Part shown: in pieces, positions 63,462 through 64,000 of the stretch
Numbering within the stretch: the first letter of the stretch is position 1
Layout: the number at the start of each line of letters is the position of its first letter
DNA from: Bacillota bacterium
Lineage (GTDB): Bacteria > Bacillota > UBA4882 > UBA8346
Assembly: GCA_023426245.1 (NCBI GenBank)
Contig: JAFABB010000004.1
Coordinates: forward strand, 38,254 to 102,253
Length of the DNA: 64,000 nucleotides
Direction of reading: 5' to 3'
Translations under genes and position numbers: made by a program
The notes under the pieces: model-generated
Told to the model about the DNA's origin: nothing
Seen by the model: the letters and a program-made list of their open reading frames with translations, nothing else
Database searches by the model: none

Positions 63462-64000
63462 TGGCTTCATCCTTTCCAATCGCTATGATCCAAACTCCTT
63501 ATCCTATTTCATCATAGCACAACGGTATTATTTTAACTAGCTGCAGATTTACCTTTCTGTAACCTATTCAATTGATCTCGCCTTTTCTTTTTTTCATCCT
63601 AAAAACACAGGTTTGAAATAAAACTCATTTTTACCCATACGTTCTTCCAGTATGGGATTCCTTTAACGGCCATTTCTCCACAAAATACAGGTCTTCCCGC
63701 AAACTGCCTCCCGCTTCAGGCCATCTTTTTCTCACGCCGGGATCGGCGCAGTCATCGCCTAGACCTTTTTCCTTATCGCCCCGGTCGGCGCGGTCATCGC
63801 CTAGACCCTTTTCCTTACCCCCACGGTCTATCTAAAAAATACTCTCGCCCAAATGCTTCTACCCTTCCCCTGAAAGGCTAAACATTACCCATATCTCGGA
63901 AAGAAGGCTGAATTGATCGAAAATAATCAACAAATAAAAGGCCTTCATTAAGTTTTTGGAGACCGCGCCATAATACTTTGGCGCCTGGTTTACCATCATG
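63462..64000. other. Terminal 540 bases without a supported gene
   Basis: No frame with a convincing start, RBS and protein-like composition was found. It holds the upstream region of the chemotaxis gene (possible -10 TATGAT near 63518), a tandem duplication (63737-63822) and a palindrome GCGCCA-8-TGGCGC near 63967-63985. Confidence 0.5.
63737..63822. repeat. Two-copy tandem repeat of about 43 bp
   Basis: Copy 1 (63737-63780) and copy 2 (63781-63822) share TCGGCGC(A/G)GTCATCGCCTAGACC and the following CTTTTTCCTTA block, with a third partial start (ACGGTC) after. G+C-rich compared with its flanks, in a gap without genes. Confidence 0.7.

Overview
The window (about 43% G+C by eye) reads as a chromosomal segment of an anaerobic-type, endospore-forming Bacillota with an outer membrane. 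The left edge carries the end of a spore germinant-receptor locus (GerAB-type permease plus a two-helix D-type subunit), while 1.3-6.4 kb encodes an LptD/OstA LPS-assembly protein and a small exported beta-rich protein. That combination of spores and an outer membrane is found in diderm Firmicutes such as Negativicutes, Halanaerobiia and Limnochordia/Hydrogenispora relatives; I cannot choose between them from this sequence. No rRNA, tRNA, CRISPR array, complete insertion sequence or phage genes were seen.

Layout. 0-13 kb: germination genes, exported proteins, LptD, an Lrp-LysE pair, a hexokinase, a solute-binding/PAS/GGDEF/HD-GYP signalling protein and an exported unknown. 13-46 kb: three carbohydrate modules, almost all on the minus strand. 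Module 1 has a YesM/YesN-type two-component system, two permeases, a solute-binding protein and a GH43 glycosidase. Module 2 has a second two-component system, a binding protein, two permeases and a GH2 glycosidase. Module 3 has a divergent AraC regulator, a binding protein, two permeases, a GH31 alpha-xylosidase-like enzyme and an eight-gene acid-sugar catabolic set (two PdxA-like dehydrogenases, acylating aldehyde dehydrogenase, 4-hydroxy-2-oxo-acid aldolase, split UxaA-type dehydratase, LarA-like racemase, DUF1537 kinase). None of the three importers has its own ATPase, so a shared MsmX/UgpC-like ATPase elsewhere is implied. Together the modules look like uptake and breakdown of hemicellulose-type oligosaccharides, with module 3 also burning a sugar acid to pyruvate, an acyl-CoA and a triose phosphate.

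Drug-response genes are spread through the window: a Mef-like MFS pump (21.5 kb), an Fsr-like MFS pump (48 kb), a second Mef-like pump in an operon with methyltransferases (50-54 kb), and an Lsa-type ABC-F protein (60-61.4 kb). Two of them have complete ribosome-mediated attenuators that can be read in the sequence: a promoter, a very short leader ORF (MHFIRLR before the MFS gene, MKNLSC before the ABC-F gene) and intrinsic terminators, and for the ABC-F gene a perfect 14-bp antiterminator. These are the clearest regulatory discoveries here.

54-59.5 kb is a group of immunity/contact-type proteins: a DUF1963 protein, a frameshifted Imm11-like gene with a second truncated copy, and a SUKH-like/ankyrin fusion. 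No toxin is in view. The right end holds a methyl-accepting chemotaxis protein and 540 bases without a convincing gene. A family of long imperfect hairpins with conserved ends (GGCTGTCC...GGACAGCC type) occurs four times, each time just 3' of a minus-strand gene.
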